A stretch of DNA of 43,879 nt from Phycisphaerae bacterium (GCA_002709295.1 PAQL01000006.1:1-43879), one strand, 5' to 3'; counted from the stretch's first letter, positions 9,669 to 18,349 are shown. Made by a program: numbers and translations. The notes: generated by a model not told the origin, from the sequence alone.

Positions 9669-11746
9669 TCCCGGACGACCGGGTGATCACCGGGGGCGAG
9701 CCGTCGTCGAAGCAGGATGACCGCATCGAGGAGCGGCCGGTCCTTCGTGGTCTCCACGGTGGGCAGATCCTCGAAGTTGAAACCATCCTGCCCGAGTCCG
9801 GATCGCCATCCTCCACGTTCTTCGAGGAAGTCGATGGTCTCCTCCTCGGTCGCTGGTGAGGACACATCGGGGGTGATCCCCCACCGATGCGGATTCTTGA
9901 AGCGGTCGATGGTTCTCGTGCCCGTCTCTCCGTCCGGAACCTTGAACCACGACTCGGTCACGACCAGGTAGCCGTCGGGGACGCGGGCGACCTGCTGGAC
10001 GCTTCCCTTGCCGAAGGTCCTCTCGCCGAGCACGATCGCTCCGGCCCGGCCCTGAAGCGTTCCGGCGAGGATCTCAGAGGCGCTGGCCGAACCTTCATCG
10101 ACGATCACCACCACCGGCATGCCCTCGAGCCTCGTGTTCCGGCCGGAGGCCGGCGTGCGGTCATCCGAATCGCTCTGATTCCCTTCCGTGGCGAAGAGAT
10201 CCCCATCCGAAAGAAAGAGATCGAGAAGTCTCTCCGTCGAATCGCGACGGCCACCTCCATTGTCACGGAGATCGATGATGAGTCCCTCGATCTGTCGATC
10301 CGGGCCCCCCACCGACTGAAGTTCCCGGTTCGCTTCGGCGATGGCGGCCCGGAATCTCCGATCGGTGTCCTCGACGAACTCACGGATGCCGATGTAGGCG
10401 ATGCCGGACTCCGGATCGATGATCCAGTCCCAGAGCGGCCGGCCCATGCGATCGTGGCCGACCTGCCTCCAGCCGTTGAGCGTTTCTCTTTCGACTTCTC
10501 CCCGAACGACGGGGATCACCAGGGTGCTCGCGCTTCCATCCGGCGCCTCGCGTCGGATGGTGAGTTCGACCACGGTGCCTGATCGGCCGAGGATCCTTTC
10601 GATGGTCTCGCCGATCGGAATGTCGTCGACTGCGACGCCGTCGACCTCGGTCAGGAGATCACCCTCTCGAATCCCGGCCCGTCGGGAGGGACTTCCGGCG
10701 ATGGGCGAGAGAATGATGCCCTCGGGCACCGATTGCAGCTCGGTGCCCACGCCGATGTAGGTGTCGTTGAGCATGCGCTCCAGGGATTCCGCATCCTTGC
10801 CGTAGTAGGCCCGGGTGCGGATGTCCGTCGTGTCGATCATGCCCTCGAGGAAGATCCGAACGCCGTCGACTCCCTTCCCGAAGATCGACTGCGGAGCTTC
10901 CGATGCCTCCTCGAGTCGCCGGCCCACCATGCGAAGAGCCGACCTGATGCGACTCGGCACTTCTCCCGGTTTCTCGACCAGGGACGCAGTCCGTTCGTCG
11001 AACGATGCCCGGATGTCCATGATCGTTCGACGGCCACCATCGTTCGAGCAGGCGTTCTCGGCCGCCGTGAAGCCTGCGTCGACCAGCGTCCTCCATTCGG
11101 GCCGATCGACATGCACCGATACCAGTCGGTCGAGCGTGTAGGCGAGGACGCGTGGAGGCAGAGTGCGGTCTCGTGTGATGCCGATCCGATCCATCAGTCG
11201 ACCGGCCTGGTTGCGGGACTCGAGTTCGAGTCGGGGATGGCGACCGTCGGCAGCGGCCATCGAGATGGCGGACAACGCCGTCACGGCCGCCTCCGCATCG
11301 TCATGTTCGATCGCATCGAGAGCGGCATCGGTCCAGGTCTGGATGCCATCCTCGAGAATGAGGCCGGCCTCGGAATCAAGCGACGGCGACAGTCCGGATC
11401 GTCGAAGATCGGCAAGGGTTCCCAGATCACCCGCGCGTGGCCCCCCTTCCGTCGAACGAATCCGCTCCATCAGGACCCCTGCATCCTGCATGCGCCGTTC
11501 TTCGGCTTCCATCCGAAGGGCGCGGGCCCGCGTCACCCATGCGTCGAGGACGGGATCGTCGCCCGCGGTGTCGATCCCATCGAGGTCATCCACGTGTCGA
11601 TCGGACGCTCTTGCTCCGGTCCAGGCCACGCGGGATTCGACGGAGGCGGAGTCCGAGGATCGATAGGTCGGGATCTCCGGTCCGCGCGAGGCGCATCCCG
11701 CGATCAGCAGCAGGCCGATCGAAAGCGAGGATCGAATTCCGGTCAT
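9662..11746 (-). CDS. S41-family C-terminal processing protease, lipoprotein
   Basis: A serine protease of the CtpA/Prc type acting in the periplasm. A lipobox (LLLIAGC) sits at the N-terminus, followed by about 300 residues of helical, family-unspecific sequence, a PDZ domain (GREGDL-like loop, IREGDLLTEVDGVAV) and the S41 core. The core shows LIIDLRDNGGG, the catalytic serine region DEGSASASEIL and the lysine in GERTFGKGSVQQ. Length (694 aa from this ATG, 698 from one four codons earlier) is closer to Prc than to short CtpA. Neither start has a clear ribosome-binding site. Its stop overlaps the stop of the cytochrome c gene by seven bases, so transcripts of the two must converge. Confidence 0.9.
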   Translation of the reverse strand: MTGIRSSLSIGLLLIAGCASRGPEIPTYRSSDSASVESRVAWTGARASDRHVDDLDGIDTAGDDPVLDAWVTRARALRMEAEERRMQDAGVLMERIRSTEGGPRAGDLGTLADLRRSGLSPSLDSEAGLILEDGIQTWTDAALDAIEHDDAEAAVTALSAISMAAADGRHPRLELESRNQAGRLMDRIGITRDRTLPPRVLAYTLDRLVSVHVDRPEWRTLVDAGFTAAENACSNDGGRRTIMDIRASFDERTASLVEKPGEVPSRIRSALRMVGRRLEEASEAPQSIFGKGVDGVRIFLEGMIDTTDIRTRAYYGKDAESLERMLNDTYIGVGTELQSVPEGIILSPIAGSPSRRAGIREGDLLTEVDGVAVDDIPIGETIERILGRSGTVVELTIRREAPDGSASTLVIPVVRGEVERETLNGWRQVGHDRMGRPLWDWIIDPESGIAYIGIREFVEDTDRRFRAAIAEANRELQSVGGPDRQIEGLIIDLRDNGGGRRDSTERLLDLFLSDGDLFATEGNQSDSDDRTPASGRNTRLEGMPVVVIVDEGSASASEILAGTLQGRAGAIVLGERTFGKGSVQQVARVPDGYLVVTESWFKVPDGETGTRTIDRFKNPHRWGITPDVSSPATEEETIDFLEERGGWRSGLGQDGFNFEDLPTVETTKDRPLLDAVILLRRRLAPGDHPVVRDQ

Positions 11747-11815
11747 GAAAACGGCCATCGGCGCGATGGTATTCGCGACGATGGCCGTGGGTGTGCGACC
11801 GGAGGATTTTCGTCT

Positions 11816-12355
11816 TCAGCGACGTCGACGGCGGCTCATCGGGACCAGCCCCAGCAAGGCGAGGGTTGCGGGAGCGGGGATCTGCGCCGGCGGGTCGTAG
11901 TTGCCGAAGACCCAGGCGTCGCGGCTGCCGTCCGTGAGGATTCGATCACTGAATCCGATCATGGATGATTCCCAGAGGCCATCACCTTCCGCAGTCCAGT
12001 ACTTCCACGTGTCCGCGTAATCGGGAGGCGAGCCTTCGCCGTAGTCGTACGAGTCCTCGATGCCGACGCCCGTGAGGAAGTCACCGAACGAGTATGCGAT
12101 GTAGTCGAATTCGAAGAAGAAACGGCCGGTGTCGTCACCCGCCAGAAGATCGAAGGCCTCTCGTCCCGTGAGATCGCCATCCCACGACAGGTCGAACAGG
12201 AAGGTCTGACCATCGAGGAAGTCGAACTGGATGCTTGCAGTGGACGAGCCTTCGCCGACATCCCATTGGCCGACGAGATCCGCCTGGGACTGCACAGCCA
12301 CGGCGGCAGCCAAAATGAGTCCGATAACACCAGAAAGCAAGGGGGACACACTCAT
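11816..12355 (-). CDS. secreted protein with PEP-CTERM-like sorting tail
   Basis: A 179-aa exported protein. It has a signal peptide (about 1-25, ending near AVQSQA), a Gly/Asp/Tyr-rich body of unknown fold, and a C-terminal tail IPAPATLALLGLVPMSRRRRR: short Pro-Ala motif, hydrophobic helix and arginine cluster, the layout of PEP-CTERM substrates cleaved by exosortases. The motif is PAPAT rather than a strict PEP, which is common in this lineage. The ATG at 12355 has GGAG eight bases upstream. No exosortase gene lies in the window, but an exosortase-associated type polysaccharide deacetylase does (28047). Likely a surface or matrix protein; partner unknown. Confidence 0.85.
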   Translation of the reverse strand: MSVSPLLSGVIGLILAAAVAVQSQADLVGQWDVGEGSSTASIQFDFLDGQTFLFDLSWDGDLTGREAFDLLAGDDTGRFFFEFDYIAYSFGDFLTGVGIEDSYDYGEGSPPDYADTWKYWTAEGDGLWESSMIGFSDRILTDGSRDAWVFGNYDPPAQIPAPATLALLGLVPMSRRRRR

Positions 12356-12600
12356 GATTGATTCTCCTGCCGGTTTCGCGCCGGCCTGGAAGGAAAGGTG
12401 CTTGTTGCGATGGGTGAGCATCAAGCTTGGGAAACACGGCTTTCCAGCTGAAGACCCGACTTGCCAACGGCCATCTGGTGGAACACCAGGAAAGAGGCGA
12501 TTGACACACGGTGCCGCGTGCGTGGCGGATTCTCACCGCCTTCCACAGCATGGTCTGCCGCTACAACGGGGGCTTAGCCTAGTTCATTCGACACGAATGT
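12356..12600 (-). promoter_or_regulatory. long structured leader of the PEP-CTERM-like gene
   Basis: No gene is visible between the PEP-CTERM-like start and the parS sites. On the minus strand the leader can form GCCGG/CCGGC (12361-12381 area) right against the ribosome-binding site, and GGCGG/CCGCC near 12524-12540. A 15-base inverted repeat CATTCG-aca-CGAATG (12585-12599) could be an operator. No confident sigma-70 or sigma-54 promoter was found. Regulation through the hairpin at the ribosome-binding site is an inference. Confidence 0.35.
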
Positions 12601-12820
12601 GCCACCCATCTCCTTCCAAGGCGGATCTTCACAGTTCATCCACGAACGCAGGTCATTCGCAAGCATATGTCGTACATGGATTTAGGTAAATATTGGCGGC
12701 CGCGGATTCCGGGGTTCCACCGCCTCGGGTAGTTGGCAAGCTGTCACCAGTTGCCGAGATCCGTTGCTGATCAAAGGGGTCCGGATCTTCGCTCGGGCCC
12801 CCGCTTTCAGCGGCGTGAAA

Positions 12821-12826
12821 TATAAA
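12821..12826 (+). promoter_or_regulatory. possible -10 element of parB
   Basis: TATAAA matches the -10 consensus at five of six positions, but no convincing -35 lies 16-18 bases upstream. Transcription from here would start near 12833, placing both parS sites in the 5' untranslated region of parB. The 12600-12820 stretch before it shows an AT-rich patch (12661-12695) and nothing else I can name. Confidence 0.3.
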
Positions 12827-12844
12827 AGGCGAGGCGTGCCGGCT

Positions 12845-12870
12845 TGCAGTGTTCCACGTGGAACACTGCA
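12845..12870. promoter_or_regulatory. parS: parS site 1 (26-bp perfect palindrome)
   Basis: The 16-bp core TGTTCCACGTGGAACA (12850-12865) is the widely conserved chromosomal parS sequence, flanked by TGCAG/CTGCA that extend it to a perfect 26-bp palindrome. It is a loading site for ParB, whose gene starts 137 bases downstream. Confidence 0.95.
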
Positions 12871-12888
12871 TGATTCGCTGCTTTCATG

Positions 12889-12920
12889 GCCATCGCTGTT
12901 CCACGTGGAACAGCGATGGC
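12889..12920. promoter_or_regulatory. parS: parS site 2 (32-bp perfect palindrome)
   Basis: The same 16-bp core (12897-12912) flanked by GCCATCGC/GCGATGGC arms, giving a perfect 32-bp palindrome. Its centre is 47 bp from that of site 1. The flanks differ from those of site 1 but are again exactly self-complementary. Confidence 0.95.
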
Positions 12921-13006
12921 ACGGGACATTGGCTCCGTGGTAGGATTCTGGTGGCGGTGGTGTTCTGGGACCGCAATCGCATACAACTCAATCGAGGAGC
13001 CATGCT

Positions 13007-14023
13007 ATGGCCGCATCCAAGAAACCCGCTGGGAAACGACTGGGCCGAGGGCTTGGAAGTCTCATGGGAACACCGGTCGCCGTCGACCCCCCCGCTGGCG
13101 GCGCATCGCCATCCGCCCTCAAATCGCCACCATCGGCGATTGGGGCCTCAGCGGCCTCCGCCTCTGGTGCCAATGGCCCCGTAGCTGGCTCGAACCCAGC
13201 TGGAGGGTCCGGGGTCCGGATGCTGAAGATCAAGGACGTGGTTCCAAATCCCCATCAGCCAAGGCAACGATTTGACGATGCCGCCCTTGCGGAGCTGGCA
13301 TCTTCCATCAAGACTGCCGGTTTGATGCAGCCGATCGTGGTTCGGCCCGGGGCCTCTGGATTCGAGCTGGTCGCCGGTGAACGACGCTGGAGGGCCTTTC
13401 AGCTGCTCGACAAAGCGGAAATTCCTGCCATTGTCCGTTCTGTTGATGATCAGACTGCGGCAGAGTGGGCACTGATCGAGAACCTGCAGCGAGAGGATCT
13501 GGATGTCCTTGAGCGTGCTGATGGCATCGCTCGACTGATGGATGACTATGGGCTTTCTCAGTCTGAAGCAGCGAGCCACATCGGTTTGGATCGTTCGACG
13601 GTTGCGAATCTCCTTCGCCTTCGGGAGGCTGATCCAGCGTTGCGGGAAGCATTGATCGAAGGCCTCCTGACCCAGGGTCACGCCAAGGCATTGCTGGGTG
13701 TGGCTGACGTCGATCAGCGAACCAAGCTGCTTGGGCTGTGTGTTCGAGAAGGCTGGAGCGTGCGAGAGACGGAGCGTCGAACTCGTGAAGTGCCTGGAGG
13801 CAGTGAGCCCAAGTCATCCGGGGCGGGGGTGAAGTCGGAACTTCGAACCCCTCACGTGGCCGATCTCGAGAAGCGGCTCGCTCAGCACCTGGGGACCAAG
13901 GTCGGCATTACACTTGGCCGGAAGAAGGGGAGGGGTCGGATGACGATCGAGTTCTTCTCCCTCGAACAATTCGATGGAGTGCTTCAGAAGATCGGATTCG
14001 ACCCCGACCGAACTGATGGCTAA
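13007..14023 (+). CDS. parB: chromosome partitioning protein ParB
   Basis: DNA-binding CTPase-type clamp that loads at parS and organises chromosome segregation. The 338-aa protein has a basic N-terminus (KRLGRGLGSLMG, the usual ParA-stimulating motif), a disordered Gly/Ala/Pro-rich linker, the ParB/Srx nuclease-like domain with GERRWRA (124-130) and ENLQRED, a helix-turn-helix (about 183-208, LSQSEAASHIGLDRSTVANLL) and a C-terminal dimerisation region. GAGGAG lies seven bases before the ATG. Two perfect parS sites lie immediately upstream, so ParB may repress its own gene. No parA is adjacent; in most bacteria parA directly precedes parB. Codon use appears slightly less GC-rich than its neighbours. 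Confidence 0.97.
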   Translation: MAASKKPAGKRLGRGLGSLMGTPVAVDPPAGGASPSALKSPPSAIGASAASASGANGPVAGSNPAGGSGVRMLKIKDVVPNPHQPRQRFDDAALAELASSIKTAGLMQPIVVRPGASGFELVAGERRWRAFQLLDKAEIPAIVRSVDDQTAAEWALIENLQREDLDVLERADGIARLMDDYGLSQSEAASHIGLDRSTVANLLRLREADPALREALIEGLLTQGHAKALLGVADVDQRTKLLGLCVREGWSVRETERRTREVPGGSEPKSSGAGVKSELRTPHVADLEKRLAQHLGTKVGITLGRKKGRGRMTIEFFSLEQFDGVLQKIGFDPDRTDG

Positions 14024-14158
14024 TAATAGCAGCCGTATAAACAACAAAAAGGCATATTCCGGAAGCTGACGGGCGAAACCACGATACCCGGGCGGGGTGT
14101 CTTCCCCGGGATGTGGTGTCTTTTCGGACTTCACTGAATTCGTGGCCGCGGGCTACCG
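14024..14158 (+). other. parB 3' region
   Basis: An A-rich stretch follows the parB stop, then a CGGGG-TGTCTT-CCCCG hairpin near 14094-14109 with a short T-run some bases later. It is a weak terminator candidate; nothing else is seen here. Confidence 0.3.
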
Positions 14159-14431
14159 ATGCAGTCTTCACCTCGAGAAGTGGTGGCATGGGTGTCGCCC
14201 GCCGAGGGACGTCGACCAGCGGAGTCCAGTCCGATGCAGAGCTTCGAATCCGATGCCACCCCTTCGTACCCCCTGAATCTCGCCGAGTCGAGGGCCAGGC
14301 AGATGTTCGATCGGGTCCTTGTCTCGTGGGCATCCGATTTGCTTGAACTCAGACGACTTGGATTGTCTTCGCCTGGATGGCGGGAACAGGTCGATGGTGT
14401 GGAAGGTCCGGAGTGGCGTCGCGCGGCTTGA
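14159..14431 (+). CDS. small hypothetical protein upstream of fliD
   Basis: A 90-aa ORF in the 456-base gap between parB and fliD, on the same strand as fliD. A shorter form starting at 14234 (65 aa) has GGAG ten bases upstream, so the start is open. The C-terminal half has amphipathic helices (AESRARQMFDRVLVSWASDLLELRRLG) and looks protein-like. I recognise no family. FlaG is often found at this position in other bacteria, but the sequence does not show FlaG features. It might be a small flagellar accessory protein or spurious. Confidence 0.4.
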   Translation: MQSSPREVVAWVSPAEGRRPAESSPMQSFESDATPSYPLNLAESRARQMFDRVLVSWASDLLELRRLGLSSPGWREQVDGVEGPEWRRAA

Positions 14432-14479
14432 GTCGACGATGACCGACATCCGGAGCCTGTATGCGTCCGAGGAGTCGGC

Positions 14480-17400
14480 ATGAGCATTACCAGCGGTATT
14501 GGCCTCGTCAGCGGCATTGACACGGTTTCTCTCATCGAGCAGCTGCTGGCGATCGATTCGCAGGCGAAAGTCCCGATCTACCAGCGCATTTCCTCCCTGA
14601 CGGCAGCAAAAACTGCGCTGATGGATGTCAATGCGCGGATGCTCTCTCTGGGCAATTCGGCTCGGAGTTTCCGAATTGATGATGTCTTTCGTTCCGTGCT
14701 CGCTTCGAGCTCCAACGAGGAGATCCTCGGCGCCACGGCCTCGACACGCGCCAATCCCGGGCAGTACACGTTCCGGGTCAAGCAGCTGGTATCGACCAGC
14801 CAGAAGATGTCCGGTGGGTTCGTCAGTTCGGGGGAGTCGCCCCTGGGCCTCGATTCGCTTTCGCTGGAATGGGGGAACGGGCGAGTCCCGGCCAACATCA
14901 ATCTTGATGACCTCAATGGTGGGGAGGGTGTCGACCGAGGCTCGATACGGATCAAGGATCAGGCTGGAAACGAGTCGGTCATCGATCTCTCGGAAGCGAC
15001 CTCGCTCCAAGAGGTGATCGGGCTCATCAACGACGACGACAATGTGCAGGTTGTCGCCAGTTTCTCGACAGATAGCATCAAGATCGTCGATGAATCGGGC
15101 GGTATCGGCGCTTTTAGCGTCGTCAACGAGGGTGGGTCAACCACGGCGACGGACCTTGGGATCGAAGGTCTGGCGAGCGGGGCCTTCCTCCAGGGCGAGC
15201 CGATCAATGCTCTGGCACCCAGTTCTCTGCTCTCGAGCTTGAACGATGGGAATGGCGTCTTCATCCGGGATGCCGGGATCACTGATTTCGTCCTGCGGGT
15301 CAACGGGACGGATTGGCCCATCGATCTGGGCCGGCAGGACAGCCCGATCAGCGTTGATTCGCTGCTCGAGGATCTCAACGACGGCGACGGCATCACCATC
15401 AACGACGACTCGGCAAGTCCGGATTTCACCGTGGTCAGTTCCACGGGGGTCGAGGTCGACATCGATCTCGGGGTGATCCTCGATGACGAGGGCGAAGTCG
15501 ATCGGGAAGCCGTCACCACGGTCGGCGAACTCCTGCAGCGAGCCAACGGAACACTGACGGACGAATTCGGAGCCGGCCAGGTCGTTCTTCAGATCAACGC
15601 CGAAGGAACCGGGTTCGAGCTCGTCGACTCGATGGGGGGTGGGGCGGAGCCTCAGATCATCGGCGCCGGCCCGAATGGCGATGACACGGCCGGGGATCTC
15701 GGGCTGCTGCAGACCGGAACGGGCGGCACGATCAGTGGTTCGATCATCCCGAACAAGGTCGAGGTCGCTCGAGCCTCGACGATCCGGGACCTCATGACAA
15801 GGGTGCAGGAACAGACCGAGGGTGCGGTGACGGTGTCCATCGCCGCCGACGGGGACGGCATCGATTTCTCCGCCGGTGGTGATCCGGTGGCGATTCTCGC
15901 CGGCACCATCGATGGTGCGGGTCTCGGGGGTGACGTTCAGACGATTCGCGACCTCGGACTCACCGAAGGCGATGAGGCTGCGACCCTCTCGGGCCGACGC
16001 GTCTCGAGTGGACTCGGCACCGTGCTGCTTCGAAGCCTGCAGGGGGGGTCCGGCCTGGGAGGATCGTCCCTGACGGTGACGGATCGCGACGGAGACTCGG
16101 TCACCATCGGGAATCTCGATCAACTCGAGACGCTCGAGGAGCTGGTGGTCGTGATCGGATCCGCGATGACCGGCTCGAACGTGGACGTCTCGATCCGACT
16201 GAACGAAGAAGGCAACGGCATGAAGGTCACCGATCAGAGCGGTGGCACCGGGAACCTCCAGGTCTCGGGTGATGCGGCAGCCGGACTCGGCATCGCGAAC
16301 ATCGATCTCGCCGGTGACGAGCAAATGGGTGAGAACCTGCAGATCCAGTACGTGTCCCTTGCGAGTTCGCTGTCCGATCTCAACTACGGGCGCGGCATCG
16401 GAACCGGAAAGTTCAAGATCACCAACGGCGACGGTCAGTCGCAGACCATCGACATCGGCTCGGATTCCAAGACCCTCTACGACGTGATGCGGGAGATCAA
16501 TGCGATCGCGACCGGAGTCCGGGCGAGTCTGAACGAGAACGGTGACGGGCTCATCATCGAGGACACCAGTCCCGGCGCCTTTCCCATCAAGGTCGAATCC
16601 GTCTCCGGAAGCACCGCTCGCGACCTCGGCATCCTCGGCGAAGCCTCCGAGGCGGGGGGGAGCATCGACGGCTCCTACGAGAAGGTGATCGATCTGGACC
16701 CGGCGGACTCGCTCGAGGACGTGGTCGGGAAGATCAACGATTCGGGCTTCGCGGTTTCCGCTTCGGTTCTGAACACCGGAAGCGGCGGCACTCCGTACCG
16801 GCTGGTGATGAGCTCCGACATCAGTGGTGCCGCCGGGGATCTCGTCGTCGACACCTTCGGGGTGGACCTTGGACTCTCCACCCTCACCGAAGCCCGCAAT
16901 GCGAAGGTGTTCATCGGCGAGGGCGACTCGCGCCTGCTCATCGAGAGTGAATCGAACACCGTCGAGGACGTCATCGCCGGACTCACGCTCGACCTTCGTT
17001 CCGCGTCGTCGGGCCCGGTCACCGTGAACGTGACGAGGGACGAGGCCGGCATCGTCGAGTCGGTCGAGGGGTTCGTGACCGCCTTCAACGACGTGATCGA
17101 TCGCATCAACACCTACGACACCTACGACTCGGAGACCGAGACCCGGGGCCCGCTGCTCGGGGACCCGACGGTCTCCAGGGTCCGGTCGGAGATGTACCGC
17201 GCACTCCAGCAGTCCGCGGTCGGCATCGAGACCAGCTACCGCTACCTCTCCCAGGTCGGCATCAAGGTCACCACCGACGGAAAGATCGAGCTCGACAAGG
17301 CGAAGTTCAACGCTGCCTACGAGTCCGACCCCGAGGCGGTCGAGAACCTCTTCGCGGCATTCGAGCAGCAGGGATCGAGCACGACCGAGATCTCCGAAGG

Positions 17401-17710
17401 TGTGACGGTCAACGAGACGAGCACCACCTACACCGTGCTCGGCTTCGGAGACATCTTCGAACAGCTCGCCGAGCGGATGACGAACTCGATCGACGGCACG
17501 ATGACCCTCGCGGACCGGCAGTTCGAGACCCTTCTCGAGGCTCAGGACGATCGAATCAGCCGGATCGACGAACGACTGGAAGCCAAGCGGGTCCGACTGC
17601 AGAGAGAGTTCGTGGCGATGGAGGAATCCCTCGCCCGTCTTCAGAGCCAGCAGAGTTCCCTCGGCTCCCTGAACCAGAACATCGCGATCGCTGGGTCGCT
17701 GCTCGGATGA
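14480..17710 (+). CDS. fliD: flagellar filament capping protein FliD, enlarged
   Basis: Caps the growing flagellar filament and helps flagellin fold. The N-terminal FliD region is clear (SGIGLVSGIDTVSLIEQLLAIDSQ, residues 1-110) and so is the C-terminal region (about 820-1076; PVTVNVTRDEAGIVESVEGFVTAFNDVI, LSQVGIKVTTDGKIELD, then coiled coil). Family members are usually about 450-700 aa; this one is 1076 aa because the middle holds several diverged copies of a module of about 100 residues (pattern LN-G-G, IDLS-type strand, VxxIN helix, IxDxSGG, DLGI). Such repeats resemble hook/flagellin IN motifs. GAGGAG precedes the ATG by five bases. The start overlaps the stop of a 14-codon ORF (14439-14483). 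Confidence 0.93.
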   Translation: MSITSGIGLVSGIDTVSLIEQLLAIDSQAKVPIYQRISSLTAAKTALMDVNARMLSLGNSARSFRIDDVFRSVLASSSNEEILGATASTRANPGQYTFRVKQLVSTSQKMSGGFVSSGESPLGLDSLSLEWGNGRVPANINLDDLNGGEGVDRGSIRIKDQAGNESVIDLSEATSLQEVIGLINDDDNVQVVASFSTDSIKIVDESGGIGAFSVVNEGGSTTATDLGIEGLASGAFLQGEPINALAPSSLLSSLNDGNGVFIRDAGITDFVLRVNGTDWPIDLGRQDSPISVDSLLEDLNDGDGITINDDSASPDFTVVSSTGVEVDIDLGVILDDEGEVDREAVTTVGELLQRANGTLTDEFGAGQVVLQINAEGTGFELVDSMGGGAEPQIIGAGPNGDDTAGDLGLLQTGTGGTISGSIIPNKVEVARASTIRDLMTRVQEQTEGAVTVSIAADGDGIDFSAGGDPVAILAGTIDGAGLGGDVQTIRDLGLTEGDEAATLSGRRVSSGLGTVLLRSLQGGSGLGGSSLTVTDRDGDSVTIGNLDQLETLEELVVVIGSAMTGSNVDVSIRLNEEGNGMKVTDQSGGTGNLQVSGDAAAGLGIANIDLAGDEQMGENLQIQYVSLASSLSDLNYGRGIGTGKFKITNGDGQSQTIDIGSDSKTLYDVMREINAIATGVRASLNENGDGLIIEDTSPGAFPIKVESVSGSTARDLGILGEASEAGGSIDGSYEKVIDLDPADSLEDVVGKINDSGFAVSASVLNTGSGGTPYRLVMSSDISGAAGDLVVDTFGVDLGLSTLTEARNAKVFIGEGDSRLLIESESNTVEDVIAGLTLDLRSASSGPVTVNVTRDEAGIVESVEGFVTAFNDVIDRINTYDTYDSETETRGPLLGDPTVSRVRSEMYRALQQSAVGIETSYRYLSQVGIKVTTDGKIELDKAKFNAAYESDPEAVENLFAAFEQQGSSTTEISEGVTVNETSTTYTVLGFGDIFEQLAERMTNSIDGTMTLADRQFETLLEAQDDRISRIDERLEAKRVRLQREFVAMEESLARLQSQQSSLGSLNQNIAIAGSLLG

Positions 17711-17712
17711 CC

Positions 17713-17729
17713 GGCGCATGAAATGCGCC
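17713..17729 (+). other. hairpin in the fliD-fliS gap
   Basis: GGCGCAT-GAA-ATGCGCC begins two bases after the fliD stop. It has no T-run, so it probably protects the fliD mRNA end or tunes fliS expression rather than terminating. Confidence 0.4.
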
Positions 17730-17817
17730 CCCCCCGGGAAACCCTGATGAATCGCGCGCGGACCGGATGTCCGCAGCTCATCTCCGAAGCCCCATCGACC
17801 GATGAAACAGGACGATG

Positions 17818-18276
17818 ATGAACTCCAACGCTCAGGCCTATCTTCGTACCAGGGTCATGACGGCCTCCCCCGCCGAGTTGCGGTTGATGCTCATCGATGG
17901 TGCGATGCGATTCGCCCGACAATGTCGGGAGGGCCTTGCGGGCCGTGATTTCGAACAGGCCTACGAAGGCAGTCGGCAGTGTCGGGCGATTCTGACCGAG
18001 CTGCTCTCGGGCTTGAAGCCGGAGGGCGATCCACTCCTCTGCGATCGCATCAACAGCCTCTATTCCTTCCTCATCTCGAGGATGATGGAGGCGATGTCCG
18101 AGCGGGACGCCTCGCTCATCGACCAGGTCCTGGAGCTGCTCGCCTACGATCGGGAGACGTGGCAGCTCGCAGTCGAGAAGATTGCAGGGGCGGGCACGGC
18201 ATCGGGGGCGTCCCCTGCGGATGCCCGACAGGGCCCCTCGGCCAACGATGGTGATCGACTTCACCTGACGGGCTGA
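17818..18276 (+). CDS. fliS: flagellin export chaperone FliS
   Basis: Binds flagellin in the cytoplasm and prevents premature polymerisation. The 152-aa protein is of normal length, all helical, with the family N-terminus (AQAYLRTRVMTASPAELRLMLIDGAMRFARQ) and the helix bundle to about 125; the last 25 residues look disordered. Of two adjacent ATG codons the second (17818) has better spacing from AGGA. It follows fliD by 107 bases in the same direction, the standard fliD-fliS arrangement. The flagellin gene is not in the window. Confidence 0.92.
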   Translation: MNSNAQAYLRTRVMTASPAELRLMLIDGAMRFARQCREGLAGRDFEQAYEGSRQCRAILTELLSGLKPEGDPLLCDRINSLYSFLISRMMEAMSERDASLIDQVLELLAYDRETWQLAVEKIAGAGTASGASPADARQGPSANDGDRLHLTG

Positions 18277-18349
18277 ACCACCGGGACCGTCGTTGTGGCG
18301 GTGCGGATGGAAGCCCTGCCACCAGGTTCGACGCTCGAACAGGAAAGAC

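Noticed and set aside
12430-12480. Sigma-54 promoter for the PEP-CTERM-like gene
   Set aside because: A TGGCAAG-like half is present but the GC element is not at the required 10-base spacing.
12664-12700. AT-rich patch near parS considered as a replication origin
   Set aside because: No DnaA-box cluster or dnaA/dnaN gene is present; a single weak partial match is not enough.
12653-12871. 72-aa minus-strand ORF and the 12849-13184 plus-strand ORF overlapping the parS sites
   Set aside because: Both read through the parS palindromes, lack ribosome-binding sites, and the second overlaps parB out of frame.
14168-15010. 280-aa minus-strand ORF overlapping the fliD start
   Set aside because: It covers conserved fliD N-terminal coding sequence and shows no family features.
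15137-17719. 860-aa open frame antisense to fliD
   Set aside because: It mirrors a clear fliD gene, is rich in Arg/Asp/Gly/His without motifs, and arises from high-GC third positions of the true gene.
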